In this document: positions 49,766 through 62,487 of the stretch, in pieces | How the letters are laid out: every line of letters begins with the position of its first letter | Numbering within the stretch: position 1 is the stretch's first letter | Assembly (NCBI GenBank): GCA_036346225.1 | Contig: JARFIW010001186.1 | Span: 186,001-250,000 of the forward strand | Length of the DNA stretch: 64,000 bases | Source of the DNA: Platerodrilus igneus | Lineage: Eukaryota > Arthropoda > Insecta > Coleoptera > Lycidae | Direction of reading: 5' to 3' | Program-made: the position numbers and the translations under genes | The notes under the pieces: generated by a model | Told to the model about the DNA's origin: nothing | What the model saw: only the letters and a program-made list of their open reading frames with translations | Databases searched by the model: none

Positions 49766-51210
49766 GTCTGTTATGTTATTTTAATTGTGACAGAATATAA
49801 ATTTGTAACTGCATATACTTCTTCAGCATATGTTTAAGTCACCAAGTGTGTAACATGTATCCAGTTTCCAACAGATTCTACTTTTTTAATACAGTGCAAT
49901 TTTGCAGAGTATTATATGTATACCTACTGTTTCTTATTATACTAAAAACATAAAAAGGTATAAAATTTTGAATCTTTATTGAAGATAATCAAGTACACAA
50001 AATTAATTTTTTTATTTACACCAACCTGATTTATCAATAGATGCCAGATAAAAGATACCAATTGTTGAGTGGAAAGTATCATAAAGTTAAACAGCACAAA
50101 ATGATAGAAACGTGGACATATACTCCTGAGATTTCTGTATTTTTCAAGAAAGAAGCTTTTAACTGAAAAACAAGCACATACTTCTGAAACAATCACTCAT
50201 GACATTAGTGTTGAAGAAAGTAAAATGGCAGATCCCTCGTAAACTAAACGATTTTCATCTCAGTCAATGCAACTGTCGACATATACTCCAGCGTTTCTAG
50301 CGATGATATGAAATGTGAAACTGATATGGTTCCTAAAGTAATACAGTTTAAGGAAAGCAGACTTATTTAATATTAAGGATTCCTCATTTTGGCATCCAAA
50401 TGTTAACATAAGAGAAAGAGTGAGTATGGTTAAAATAGGGCCAATGCAGTTTTTAAGTTTAATTTTTCAAGTCCAAAATGAAGTTTTAAAAAACAATAGA
50501 TTACAGAAGGAAATTAAATAATGGTAAACAGGTTTATACGTAGTTATTATATTCTTAGGTAAAAGATACTCTTCTGCTTTCCATTCAAAATTTTTGGAAA
50601 TAATTTAACACATCTATCTGAGAGTAATGATTTTAGTTAGTAGCTGGTCACACCTACCCAACATAAGAATCGACAGGAAAATTCAAATATGCACCTTGAC
50701 TCTTTTAAAGAATTACTTGAATTTCAAAAATCACTAAAAAACTGGTTTCACAATTGATATGGCTCTGAGTGTATTATTAATCAAGAGGAATCGCAATAGC
50801 AGGTTGTTCTTTGTTGAATGATATTTGTAATACAATGTAAAATTTAGCGCCAAGGGGAAATAATAATAAACTTTTTCATAGCAACATCAGCCATTTTATA
50901 CAACTTATTAAACCGTTGGTAAATTTGATTTCATTATGAGTGATCATATTCAAAGAATATAATTAAAAGGTAACAACATGCCACATAATTTAGGTGACAA
51001 AATTCAAATGAAATTGTTTTTATTTGAACGGGAAAAGTTAAAAAAATTGTTTAGTGTTGTACAGAGCAAAATATTATTCGATTATATTATACTATACCCT
51101 AGATACTTACAATCAAGAACGAGTCACTTTAAATTCGTGAACATTTTTTAGGGGTATAAAGTTAAAACCCTGGCAGCATTGACTTTTGAAACATTGACAA
51201 TGATATGAGA
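49766..51210. other. Mostly non-coding; possible extra scrap of a decayed ORF
   Basis: A run of codons near 50350-50510 (SSFWHPNVNIRERVSMVKIG and more) is open longer than expected and could be decayed coding sequence. I do not recognise it, and its frame is not continuous with the pseudogene at 51211. Confidence 0.3.
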
Positions 51211-52970
51211 ATGGAAAAACAGTGGTCAAAATATTGCTGTTATCCTTTCAAGAAAAGTTGTCATTGGATTTCCAAAGATCTTAGAAAGATGACATTATGG
51301 ATGACAACTTTAGATTATGGATTATTGGAAGGTATAAAAATATGTACTTCTTGCCGATTGCAACTAAGCAAAAATTTGTAGAATCGGGTGATGCTGATGT
51401 TACTAATAAATCAGAAGTAGTCGATGACCAATTTGTAGTGCCAGGTTGTAGTGAGGATGACCAATATTTGGATGTAGATACAGGATTAGATTATTTAAAT
51501 GCTTTATTAACGTCCTTAAGGGAGTCTCCTATTCTATGGAGCAAGTGTAAGAGTAGCAAAAAATATTGCAAGGAAAAAGTTGCGAAAATAAAATGCAAAA
51601 TCAATGATTTTTTTCAATTACAACAAAGTGAAAATAATGGGGAATGCATGTGTGGCGGTTCAGAAACAGAAATAATCAATCAACTCAAAGAGAAATTTAA
51701 AAATGCTAGTAAGAGTGAAAAATTTCAAATTTTGACTACTGTACCAAAAAGTTGGTCCATTGCTAAAATTGAAAAAGAGTTTATTGGTGTTACTAACTAC
51801 TTCGCAAGAAAAGCGAGAAAACTACAAATAGAGAAAGGTATTTTGTCCACTACAGATCCAAAACCTGGTAAAACCCTACTCAAGGAAACAACTACGCTAG
51901 TAAATGAATTTTAATGCAGCAATGATGTTAGTAGGCAGATGCCTGGATTGAAGGATTATGTTTCACTTGGTAAAGATGTTAGTAACGATAAACCTTTGCA
52001 GGCCCAAAAAAGGTTAATCTTAGGAAACCTGCGAGAAATGTACAGCCATTTTAAATCTAAATATCCTGATCTTAAAATTGGCTTTTCAAAATTTGCAGAC
52101 TTAAGACCAAAAGATTGTGTCCTCGCTGGTGCTAATGGCACCCATTCAGTATGTGTCAACACACCAGAATGGTAAATTGCTTCTTGCTGGAGGTAATTTA
52201 AATAAAATTACATTATCTGATTTGGACAATGCTTCAAGACTTACAAGGCATGTATTTCAAAAATTATGTGTAACCCCTTCTCAACTATGCCTTTTGAAGG
52301 AATGTGATTACTGCCCAAAAATAAGTAAGTTTAAGGAAGAACTGCTGAGATGTCTTGAGGAACAGATGATCGATAATGTTACATACAAACAATGGATCAC
52401 TGTCGACCACTGTACTTTTGAAACAATAACAAAACCAACTACGGAGTTTGTTCAAGAACGATCTGACCAATTAATTCATTTCATAGCCACACAGCAATCG
52501 GCATTTTTTTTTCCGAAAAGAAGATACTTATCAATGAACACGAAGCAGTAGTAACTTGCGATTTTGCAGAAAACTACTCATTTGTTCTGCAAGGCGAAGC
52601 ACAGGGGTTCCACTGGAACAACTCGATGGCAACTGTGCATCCTTTTGTTGTTTATTATAAAAAGAATGGGGAAACTGAAACAAATGTACTAGCTTACAAG
52701 AGTTCTGTACTTATCCACAACACAGTCCTAGTTCATGTTTGTCAAAAAAAACTTACGGGGCTTTTGAATAGTTTTCTGCCAAATTTAAAAAAATATATAA
52801 TTTTTCTGATGGGTCAGCAGCTTAATACAAAAATCGTAAAAAATTTTCCAATCTATGTCATTACGTTGAAAATTTTGGATTTGAGGCCGAATGGCATTTT
52901 TATGCGACCTCCCATGGTAAAGAAATGTGTGATGCAGTTTTCATTCTTATGTTAGGTACAGTGACATACC
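51211..52970 (+). pseudogene. Broken ORF of an uncharacterised multicopy family, possibly transposase-like
   Basis: An ATG at 51211 starts a Cys-rich segment (KYCCYPFKKSCH, ICTSCRLQL) that stops at 51381. The sequence continues in another frame with KSEKFQILTTVPKSWSIAKIEKEF and GILSTTDPKPGKTL. Next come MPGLKDYVSLG and FKSKYPDLKIGFSKFADLRPK, then GANGTHSVCV, a CxxC block, and YKQWITVDHCTFETI. TCDFAENYSFVLQGEAQGF (near 52560), ATVHPFVVYY, NFSDGSAA-stop-YKNRK (near 52790) and WHFYATSHGK (near 52900) end it. At least four frameshifts or stops occur. I recall this motif order from repetitive insect and cnidarian hypothetical proteins but cannot name the family. The spaced acidic motifs (CDFAENY, FSDG) and trailing histidine suggest an RNase-H-like fold; that is inference. 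Confidence 0.7.
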
Positions 52971-54789
52971 AAAAATCACAAAAATCTGAAACCTTGACCT
53001 ATAAAATTAATAATTTATTGGTTGATTTCACATGAAATTACCCAATGCCAGCATAGGCACATTCAATTATTCAATTTAACTTAATTTCTAAATATAAGAA
53101 ACATATATTGAAACTCATTTTAAGTCAACACACAAAAACTACTTCTGTGTATAGTCAGTGCTTTTCAACAGTAACACTGTTCTTTCACATTTATGACAGT
53201 ATTCCCACCTGAATTAGTAGGGTTGTCTGTAAAAGACGTCACTTGTGATTCATACTGCTGCTAATGATCATACAAAGTAATTGATATTACCCAAACTAAT
53301 CATACTAGGTAAAGTTGTTACTCGTAAAACAAGCGGACCAGTAAGAAAATAACAAAATCAGTAGTGGAATGTTGGCTCAAATTATAGAATAAGGAAGGGA
53401 AAGAAAGAAAACAAATGCCATATTAACACAATCGGAGATTTGAAAGTCCTAAAAAATGCAACAACGGGACGTACTACTCAATTTGCTCTTTTTAGAACAG
53501 CTGTACTTAAAAATGATAATTAAACACAAAAACATGTGTAAAATATAACTCTAATAAGTAAGCCCCATGCATTTAGATAGCAAACAGTACTAAACTGTTC
53601 GTTTAAAGATGAACATCTCAATCCGGCACTTCTCATGTGGTAATATTTACCTAACAATCAAATTAAAGGGTGTTTTGTAAATAAAGGAACTATGCCATTA
53701 TGCACCCCTTAAATGTTGCTGCATACTTTAGGATAACAACACTAAGTAGCATTAACAACTCTCGTTAATAACATTCTGCATTGGTACAGCAAACAACTAA
53801 TTAATTACAATTACCCTACAGTTAAAACACAGTAACATGACACATTCAGAGTTTGTCTGTTCAACTCAATAATACATACACTAATAAGCGTAGATAACTA
53901 TAAAAATAACTATATGAATATTACGTAATTACTTACTAGATTGATGCTGACAGGTACGTTTAAACTAGAAGTTACTAAAGCATAGAGGAAAAAAAATACA
54001 TGTTTGCAATAGTATATTTAGATACAATTACCAAACTACCGCCAATAAGTGAACAAAGCTTATTACAGCATAAAATAGTCAACAATGGTGTACTTATTAA
54101 ACTTTTAACATTGTTAGCATGTAAACAACCTATGTACCGTAGAGTAGCAAGCAAGTGATAGCTGTTGACCACAATGTTTTCTCATACAGGCTCTAAAGGA
54201 TTTTGGTAAGTTTTTAAAAAGTAACGAAAAGTTATACCAAAAGGAAATCCGAAGTATTAATATTAAAACCTAAAACATTTTTGAAATCAGTTGAGAACTG
54301 TATCTCGATTTTGTAATAGTGTATTTTATAACATTTTTAAACATTATATAAAAAAAATTTAATAACAAATTGCATGTATACTTTAATAGTATCGTAACAC
54401 AACTTGTACGCCTACTTGACAACACTATTTCTAACTGCCTGGTTGGGTTTACAGTTAATAAATAGTGCTGCAGTGAAAACACAACAATCCCAATTTATAA
54501 TTTACGTTACACACTTTATATATGACAAACACAAGATACACTTTTAAAAAACTTTTAATAATGTATTAGTATGAAGCATGATTGCAAAGCCAACGCTCAA
54601 AAATATAGTGTTTAAGTAAATGTAATCAATTAAATTGATCGTTTAGAAAACTAATTGATTACTTCACAGCTCTAATATTAGTATAAAGATTTTTATATCA
54701 TCGTTTAAATTTTTACATAGAAAATACTCATATATGTGTGTGTAAATATATATACATAATTTAGTTATTTATATGTAATAATTTTGCAG
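52971..54789. other. Non-coding; intron or upstream region of the next gene
   Basis: No coding similarity seen. Because the exon at 54790 begins with a splice acceptor, this is probably intron of the dihydropyrimidinase/CRMP gene. Confidence 0.5.
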
Positions 54790-55069
54790 AGTGCTCAAAA
54801 TCGTTTGCTCATAAAAAATGGCAAGACTGTTAACGAAGATGACATTGTAGAACAGGATGTTTACATTGAAGATGGTGTAATAAAACAATTAGGGCGTAAT
54901 CTTATTATACCCGGAGGAACTAGAATCATTGATGCAAGAGGAAAGTTGGTAATGCCTGGAGGAATTGATCCACATACACACTTTGAAATGGATTTTATGG
55001 GAACTACATCAGTAGATGACTTTTACCGAGGGACTAAAGCTGCTATTGCTGGTGGAACTACTATGATAA
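54790..55069 (+). CDS. CRMP: Dihydropyrimidinase/CRMP family, internal exon (N-terminal part of domain)
   Basis: The enzyme opens the ring of dihydropyrimidines in pyrimidine breakdown; CRMP relatives are cytosolic neuronal scaffold proteins without activity. The exon follows an acceptor (ttttgcag) and ends at a donor (gtatgg) after the first base of a codon. It encodes [42 protein letters not shown] and [19 protein letters not shown]. The HTH keeps the HxH metal-binding motif of active enzymes, whereas vertebrate CRMPs have lost it. The 280-nt length and phase fit the exon at 58482 exactly, restoring TTMIIDFA across the junction. Reading through the donor would soon hit a stop. The start codon must be in an upstream exon not found here. 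Insects have one gene of this family, often named CRMP. Confidence 0.92.
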
Positions 55070-55439
55070 GTATGGAGTTTGAAACAATTTTTTTACTGTG
55101 CATAATGATAAATCTTTATACCTGTTTTAAGTATTGCATGATTGCAATATGATTCTAATAATAATCAGAGCTAATTGGAACTAATAAAATTTAATGATAT
55201 ATCATTTTGTACTTGAACCTAATTATTTTATAATTTAAAGCATTTGATGAATGCAATATCATCTATCTTATGCAGTGAATTATTTATTTACTTTATTCAT
55301 TCATTTTCCTACAGATTTAGCTCCAATTACAGAGCAGTCGATTATTGATGTAGAACAAAATAGGTATATTGTTGAGAATATGTTAAAATATTTTAAGACA
55401 TAACACATTATGCGGTGTATTCTGTAAGAAATGTGTCAT

Positions 55440-56150
55440 TTTAACAGCCATGATATTGAAATAATGTATTCGTGACGGTTAAATTGTTTTTGACGCAAAA
55501 TTTTACTAGCCTATTTCCCTTGTCGTTTCTCGTGCCTAATCCAAATAAACCTACTACCGCTTCTTCCCTACCCTCACCTACTACTGCATTAAAATCTCCC
55601 ATAGTTATTAAATATTCAGGCCCTTTTACATATCTTAATATGTCTTCGATATCTTTGTAGATGGCTTCTACCTCTTCCTCATTGTAGCTAGAGGTGGGCA
55701 TGTATAATTGTATTATTACTGTATTCACCAGGTTAGAGTCTAATCTAACCATGGGTATTTTTTCGTTCTTTTGTAAGTAATTTTCTACACAGAGTCCTAT
55801 CTTTTTTTCACATAACTATCCCCATACTCAAATTTCCTTCCTCTTATCCTGTGTGAACTACCCTAAAGTCCCCACTTCAAAAATCCCCCGCTTCTGGCCA
55901 CCGAACTTTGCTGATCCCTATTATGTCTAATGCTAACCTATCCATTTCAATTTTCAAGTTCTCTAGCTTACTTACTTGCTTCATACTTCTGACATTTCGC
56001 ACTCCGACTCAGAATTTCCTGTCTTTTTTCTAAGCTTTTCGATCGTATACTTCAAAGTAGTCCCCTTCCGGAAATCTAAATGGGGGACTTTTTTAACTCC
56101 GGAATCTTTTACCCCAAAGGATGCCATTATCTTAGTTACCATTTAAGTAC
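55440..56150 (-). pseudogene. RTE-like LINE, 5' end and endonuclease only (antisense in intron)
   Basis: The minus strand starts near 56150 with the same 5' region as 36016 and runs into an endonuclease: IEMDRLALDIIGISKVRWPE (frame-shifted), MVRLDSNLVNTVIIQLYMP, TSSYNEEEVEAIYKDIED, YLITMGDFNAVVGEG and NNLTVTNTLFQYHG. It stops at 55440, before the RT. The catalytic MGDFN is intact. Having the 5' but not the 3' end is the reverse of normal LINE truncation, so the rest was probably deleted later. Confidence 0.85.
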
Positions 56151-56689
56151 ACTGTACACTTTCTAACAAGTTGTTATAATTAAATACTTTTAAAGGGCTA
56201 TTAATTTTTAGTGTGCAGAATAATAGTTTGACTAAATGGTTATTAAAATTCAAAATTTTTATTACCATTTTAATTTTAGCATATTGGTTACAGAATACAC
56301 CCCTATACATATGCTGATAAGTGCTAAATTATATTACTTTAATTAAGGGGTTTGTTTATAGCTTACATAATGGTTATATAGAGTTCATAATTACCATCTT
56401 TAATGACTTTTTGCTACCATGATAAATATCACAATCGTCATGAATTCTCTTAAAATTAGTACACATAACAATTATAGGCAATTTTTGGGGAATATGGTCA
56501 TATTACGGGTAATATATGGTATGTTAAATGTTAGAAATGAAAGTATAGTGAGCAATCAATACTGTTATGAAGTAATGTAGAAACGTAAGACAATAGACTA
56601 TTTTCCTCCTTTCCAACGGTTGTAATCTGAGTGTGTTTAACATAATATTTTGGTCAATTTCAACGAGCGACAATTACCATTTATTCTAA

Positions 56690-57620
56690 AAAAATTTAGA
56701 AATTTTCATTGCACCGATTCTAATGCTTCTTTACGACAGTTGTAATAGGGATACCATATTGACGTTCCAAATTTTAATCTGGACCGTATGAAAGCAAAGT
56801 ATATTGTCTTTAATGCTATCGTACTAGAAAACGACTTGAATTTTCTAAATAAAAGACTGAGCATTTTCATAGCAGCTCCACATGCTGAATCGATATGACT
56901 AGTAAAACTCAATTTGGGATCGAATATGATTCCTAATTCAATAGTTGATGTATGGCTAGTAAGTATGTTCCCATTACACTTAACTGTATTAAGATGTCAA
57001 CTGTTGTCAATACACTACTGCACTGTTCGAATTGCTCTTGGAGGAATTCACAACCCTGCAAAGACGAAATTGATGAAAATAATTTTAGGTCCTCAGCAAG
57101 TAGTAATTTTTCCGAGAATATGTTATTTGGCAAATCGTTTATAAAGATAAGAAGTAATAAGGGACCCAGATTAGACACCCGTGGAACTCTCATTGTGGCT
57201 ATAAGCATCTCAGAATAGGAACTGTGGATCACATATTGAGTTGTGGCCGAATAAATAGGATGGAAAAATTTTTAGCAAAGAATCGCTAAAGCCAAAATTG
57301 CTAAGCTTCATAATAATAATTTCATACTTGAAACTAACAAATGCTTTTGGTATATTCATATAAATGTCTTCCGCTTGTCCTTGGATAACTAATACATCTT
57401 ATGTATATTGGGTGAAACATACCAAGGTTGTTATTGTGGAGCACTTTTCCATAAACCCATGCTGATGTGGAGATACGCATTTTTTAACTAATTGATAAAT
57501 GGGCCTATACTTCTCTATTATGCTACAATCTCCTGGTATAAAAACATGGCATATTCTGTTTTCCCATATATTAGGAAAAGTAGATGTTTTAATTGCCAAA
57601 TTATAAATAGTAAGTAGTAT
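56690..57620 (-). pseudogene. Jockey/CR1-type LINE RT fragment, decayed (antisense in intron)
   Basis: On the minus strand the order is VFIPGDCSIIEKYRPI, HQHGFMEKCSTITTLVCFTQ, IIMKLSNFGFSDSLLK, SNLGPLLLLIFINDLP, LLLAEDLKLFSSISSL and LSFTSHIDSACGAAMKMLS. The catalytic motif reads LAEDLK where FADDLK is usual. Frames shift several times. This is a different LINE clade from the RTE-like copies. Confidence 0.82.
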
Positions 57621-58481
57621 GAAAGCTAAAATCGCAGAACTCTTTTACCAAAAGGTAGGTATTTAATCTGGCCCTGCCCTATTTTTGTTTTTAACTTATC
57701 CGGAGCTATTATTACTTCCTGTTCAGAAAAGTAGTGAATGCCAATTATAGGTATGTTATTGCACTAGAGAATGATGAAGCAGTAGGCTAATTAGATAAGT
57801 AAACACTTTTAAAGTAATCAGTGGTCGCATTGACGATTGATTCAGGTGACTAATATCGTTCCATGTTTGTTTTTTATTGAGTTAGGTTTTCGAATTTTGC
57901 CTTTTCTAGATTGAATGAAAGACCAACACTGTTGAAAATGAAGAAATATTGATTCTTTTACATGACGGATATCATTTTTATATGCTGCAGTTACTTGAGA
58001 TTTATTGGGGTTTTGAGTCGCTTAAATTCTAGGTATATCAGTTTATCTATTTTTATTATAGTTGTACTTCAGCATTAAGTTCGTTATCAACTCTGAGGTA
58101 TTCCATTTTGGGAACCGATGTTTAATCCTTGAACACAATGGTACATACATATCAGAGACTGAATAGAGAATATTATAGAATTCCTCGTGTGCTACATTCA
58201 CGTTAAAACAAGTTAAGGTAAAACCAGTCTACTTCCAGGAATGCTTTGTATAGATCAGCAAAGTTGTTTTTTTTTTTAAAAAGTTGTACGATTTCCTTTC
58301 TGTACTGACCAGAAAATTTAACAGACAGTCAAATCCTAACATGGGGATAATATGCAATATCGGGTGGTGATAGGAAATATATAAAACATTTTTTGATTTT
58401 AGAAGATTATTCCATTTAAGATTAGTTTGCTTAAATTGTTTAGTTGTACTTGTTTCACTGAGCTGAGTTTTATATTTTTAG

Positions 58482-58897
58482 TTGACTTTGCATTACCTAA
58501 ACAAGGAGAAAGTTTACTCGATACTTATTATTCATATAGACAAAAGGCCGATAATAAAGTATGCTGTGACTATGCCTTGCACATGATAGTATCATATTGG
58601 AATGATAAAGTCAAAGATGAAATGACTTTACTGTGTGCTGATCATGGTATTAACTCATTTAAAATGTTTATGGCATATACATTTAGACTAACCGATTCTG
58701 AACTGTATTGTGCATTTGAACATTGTAAAACGTTGGGAGCAGTCGCTATGGTTCATGCTGAAAATGGCTCTATAGTAGATCAAAATTCTGAGCGTCTTTT
58801 AGCTAAAGGTATTACTGGACCGGAAGGACATGAATTATCTAGACCAGAAGAAGTTGAAGCAGAAGCTGTGAACCGTGCATGTGTAATTGCCAATCAG
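58482..58897 (+). CDS. CRMP: Dihydropyrimidinase/CRMP family, internal exon (central part)
   Basis: It begins after atttttag with two bases completing the split isoleucine codon and ends in NQ before a gtaacg donor, in phase 0. It encodes DFALPKQGESLLDTYYSYRQ, VCCDYALHM, DHGINSFKMFMAY, GAVAMVHAENGS, GITGPEGHELSRPEEVEAEA and VNRACVIANQ. The lysine in SFKMFMAY is the position carboxylated to bridge the two metals in dihydropyrimidinases, and the MAY tyrosine is the substrate-site tyrosine; the histidine of VHAEN is a metal ligand. After MAY two residues seem to be missing (MAY then TFRLTDSELY, where relatives usually have KD or KG between). Downstream exons were not found before the window end. 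Confidence 0.93.
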
Positions 58898-60351
58898 GTA
58901 ACGTATTTGTAATGTAATGGACATATAAAGTTTGAATGTTGAAAATAAGCAAATGTTGCGTAGAAAGTGATTTGCACATATATGTACTGTAATGAAATTT
59001 ATGCATTGCTTTTTTATTATTTGTTAGTTTAACTTGAAATTTCCTGATCAACAATTTATTCGTTTGTGTTGCTAATATTTTGTTGCATGCTGGAATGCAT
59101 TTCTCTCAGTAGCAAAATAAAATTTTCTTGTGAATAACATTCAGTTATTTAAAACTGTACAGACACATTTATCACTAATTTGTTATTTTTATACTAGTTC
59201 TACTTGTGAAATTATTTTTGGAAATATATTTGACCATGAATTTTTGCAGAGTGTTTTATATGTTTTATTCAGTTACTAATTTTCAGTTGCTAAATGAAAG
59301 CTCGGTAACAATTGTAGAAATGGTTGCTTTTATTGCTTATATTCTGTTTTATTTACTTTGGCTGCGTCTTCCATTAACGTTACCAATACCAGCACCACTA
59401 ATACTGTGACCGTAAAAAATAAAACTGAACATGTGATGGGTACATTGGTGAGATTTGAAAACGAGATGTGATTTTAATTTCCTAGGTGCACCACATTATG
59501 TCAGCAACCTCTTCATTTGTAATTAAATATGCCCAGTATCTTATTTTGCATTCTCTCGTTCTGGTATTCTATGAAGTTTTAGTAATTGTGTATATATAAG
59601 TATACTATAATCTGATAAGGCATTCCATTCTTAAAGAAGGTTTTATGACATAGTTGCAACTTTTATTGTATGCACTTAAATACGAGTAAGTTTCTAAAAT
59701 ATGCTGTTTGGGTATAATATTGAAAATGATAAGTTCAGGCATTAAAAGACCAAATCTGAAGGAGAGTGCCACAGCTCTAGTTTTACCAAATTATCAGTAT
59801 TTTTTTTCATTTATTTATTTTTTATGCGATTTATATTCAAATTTTCAATATAATTCAGTATGTGATAAAAAAAAATACTTTGTAATTATAGCATAGCAGA
59901 ACCGCTACATCTTAATCTTAATAATACTCATCTGTATACCAATAAAGCTTTATTTTTAAAATTATTTTTAATATTGACTATACTAATGATTTTTTTATTA
60001 AGGAATGCAGTCTCTGCTATTGTGAAACTATTTTTTAATTTTTATTGTTATGTAATTCTCAATATGATTCAAATAAAAATGATCTTCAAAAATCTACAAA
60101 ATTCATTCATTCATTGCATAAAAATTACATCTTTAATATCAAACAGTGATACCTTAAAGCAACATTAGTTCAGAATCTGGTGATTATTTTAGGGAATCAC
60201 CATTTCTAAAAACTATTTGTATAACTAAAATTAAGAAAGAGAAGATGTACTTCATTGATTTTGAAACAAGAAGCTTACTATATGTTATATGTATTAGTAA
60301 CTTAAACTGTGTAAAAAGATCTTTAAGATAAGGATTGTATTTTGTGCATAT
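58898..60351. other. Non-coding, probably intron
   Basis: It follows a splice donor. No further exon of the gene and no transposon domain is visible. Confidence 0.5.
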
Positions 60352-60406
<55 letters not shown>

Positions 60407-60418
60407 TATACATATATT
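60352..60418. repeat. (TA)n microsatellite, slightly interrupted
   Basis: About 33 units with two cata interruptions near its right end. Confidence 0.95.
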
Positions 60419-61944
60419 ATCGTGTAAATTATATGTAAAGAAGGATAGATAAGTCAAGAGAGTAATTTTGTAAGGACTGTGTATATAGAAACAGGGATAA
60501 ATTATTTACGCTCCAAATTAATTAGTTTTGACCTTAAAACAAACGGATAATAGCATACATTTGTATTAATAAATCTTAATGTTAAATTTGCATAGGGTAG
60601 AAGCTTTGTAGTACGTAAAAACTCAAGGATAATATGATATAATTAGTTTTAATATTCGAAGGTTGTAAATTGAGCATATCAAATAATAAGGGAGAGCTTT
60701 TGTGTATAAAATCGATAATGTAAATGCATATGTTCATTTAGACTAACAAAGCGTCCGTTAAAAACAAATCCTAAGAAATTTACAGGTTAAACAACATGAG
60801 AAAGTACAATTTCAAACTGGCAAACAGTTCAAAGAAAGCTTGACAGACAAATAAACAAATTCAAGAAACCAGACTGTACGTTGGAACATAATTCTTTAGA
60901 AATTTGAGTTAACGGTCGAAGCGAAGGCTGCGAAGTAGCAGGTGGTTTGAAAACAAAATAGAGACGGGATATCAATAGCATAGGGTAAACAAGGATGACA
61001 AATAACAGACGTTGGATAAAACAGCCAAAGTGCGTGATAAGTTGTAGAGGTTAACCACAATATCGATTTTAAGTTGCTGTAGTGGATTTTAACAAAGAAG
61101 GTAAATGTGAGTTAGACGAGGATAACATAGTTGGATGATAGACCTACGATAAGGGAAATGGTCTGGATTGGCTGATTGTAAGTGGAGTGAGAGACATTTC
61201 TAGGAGCATTGTGACCGTTGTGCTTGATAGCCAGTGTTTCGGACTAAAAGCGGGTGGAATGAGAAATTCTTAGTTTTAAAAGATTGTTATAGTTGAGATT
61301 TTCATAATCGGTTACGGTAGTGGTGTTTTTCGATGGAAACGGGGTACAGGAGATAGGTTTCAACGCTTATAAATACACTAGAAGACGTAGTGGAGCTCTC
61401 CTGTTCGGTTTGCTTCAGATTTATATGGTAACATCTACGTTAATAATTTTTAAATCAGTGATAAGTGTAGTACGTTTTAATTTAAATTAAAAATATGAAA
61501 GCACGAGTAGGTGCTAAGTTATAAACGCTGCTGTAAGTACATACAAGTAACGAATAAACGATGTTACTGAGGTAAGCAGCCTAGTTATTTTTCTGAACGA
61601 GGGTGCTGGTTGTATGGAATATTCAGAAGCTGACTATCGTATTTGGACAAGTATATGAGTAGCTGTATCGAAGGCGTCTGCATAGAATTGGATGAGTTTG
61701 ATGTAAATATAGCAGAGAGAAGTTGGATAGAATGCAACGACGAGGTTTGGTTGGACGACATCTTCAGAGGTGACGGTGCAAAAGCTTACACCAAGTAACG
61801 AAATTTATTTCCTTTTGTTATTGCTTGAACGTTTTGTGTTAGAGTGATTTAACACATTGGGTGTATATTTTATGAACATAAAAGCTAATTTGAAGGTTAT
61901 ATGAAAAAGACAATTTAAGTTTATTATTTGAAGGTATAGATACA
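60419..61944 (+). other. Non-coding stretch with a TATA-like site
   Basis: Richer in G than its surroundings. tataaata at 61368-61375 lies about 30 bp before ctctcctgttcgg (61397), and attggct lies upstream near 61166. This resembles an LTR or promoter region, but no second copy and no coding sequence were found. Confidence 0.35.
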
Positions 61945-62460
61945 TGACATATAATTTTGATGTAAGAGTAAATGGGTCTTTAGGGTTGCTGAAAACAAAG
62001 ATGCGATTTATGTATGCATTTAGAGTAACAGGGTTTATACTGAGCTCACGTTAAACGAGAGTAAATTTCAATTTAGGGTTTCAAGATAGGCCCATCTACT
62101 TATATAAAACAAAACTGTTGAAATAAATTAAATTCATGAAATTTAAAAGAACTTAATGATTGAGATTGTAATATTTTATGAAGCTGTATATATATACATA
62201 AAAATTTTGATTTGTATGAATAAAAGATTGTATGTTTAGTTGAATTATTTGAGCGGTAATTTTATTTGGTAGTATCAGTGAGAAAGAGCGAACTTAGGAT
62301 GGTTAGTATCAATGAAGAAGCAGATTTTAGAGCTAGCCGTGGTATGCTGAAATAAAGGGGTGTTCCACAGATATTGGAAGATTTTTTTTTATTTTCAGGA
62401 AAAGATTTTAGGACAGCCCAATTTTTGGGACTCGATTGGTCTTTAGGAACATCCACTGCA
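61945..62460 (+). repeat. 5' LTR
   Basis: Begins TG and ends CA; aligned base by base with 63403-63942 from gggtctttagggttgctg onward. Confidence 0.85.
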
Positions 62461-62467
62461 ACTTTTA

Positions 62468-62487
62468 TGGCGACCTGAACGTGAGGG
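62468..62487 (+). other. Probable tRNA primer-binding site
   Basis: tggcgacctgaacgtgaggg begins 7 bp after the LTR. TGG followed by a GC-rich block complements a tRNA 3' end (CCA); which tRNA is not clear. Confidence 0.55.

Larger units (their letters stand above)
55070..58481 (+). other. Intron of the dihydropyrimidinase/CRMP gene
   Basis: The GT donor at 55070 and the AG acceptor at 58480-58481 (atttttag) bound a 3412-nt intron holding two antisense LINE fragments (55440-56150, 56690-57620). No alternative version of either flanking exon was recognised in it. 57621-58481 shows nothing further. Confidence 0.85.
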
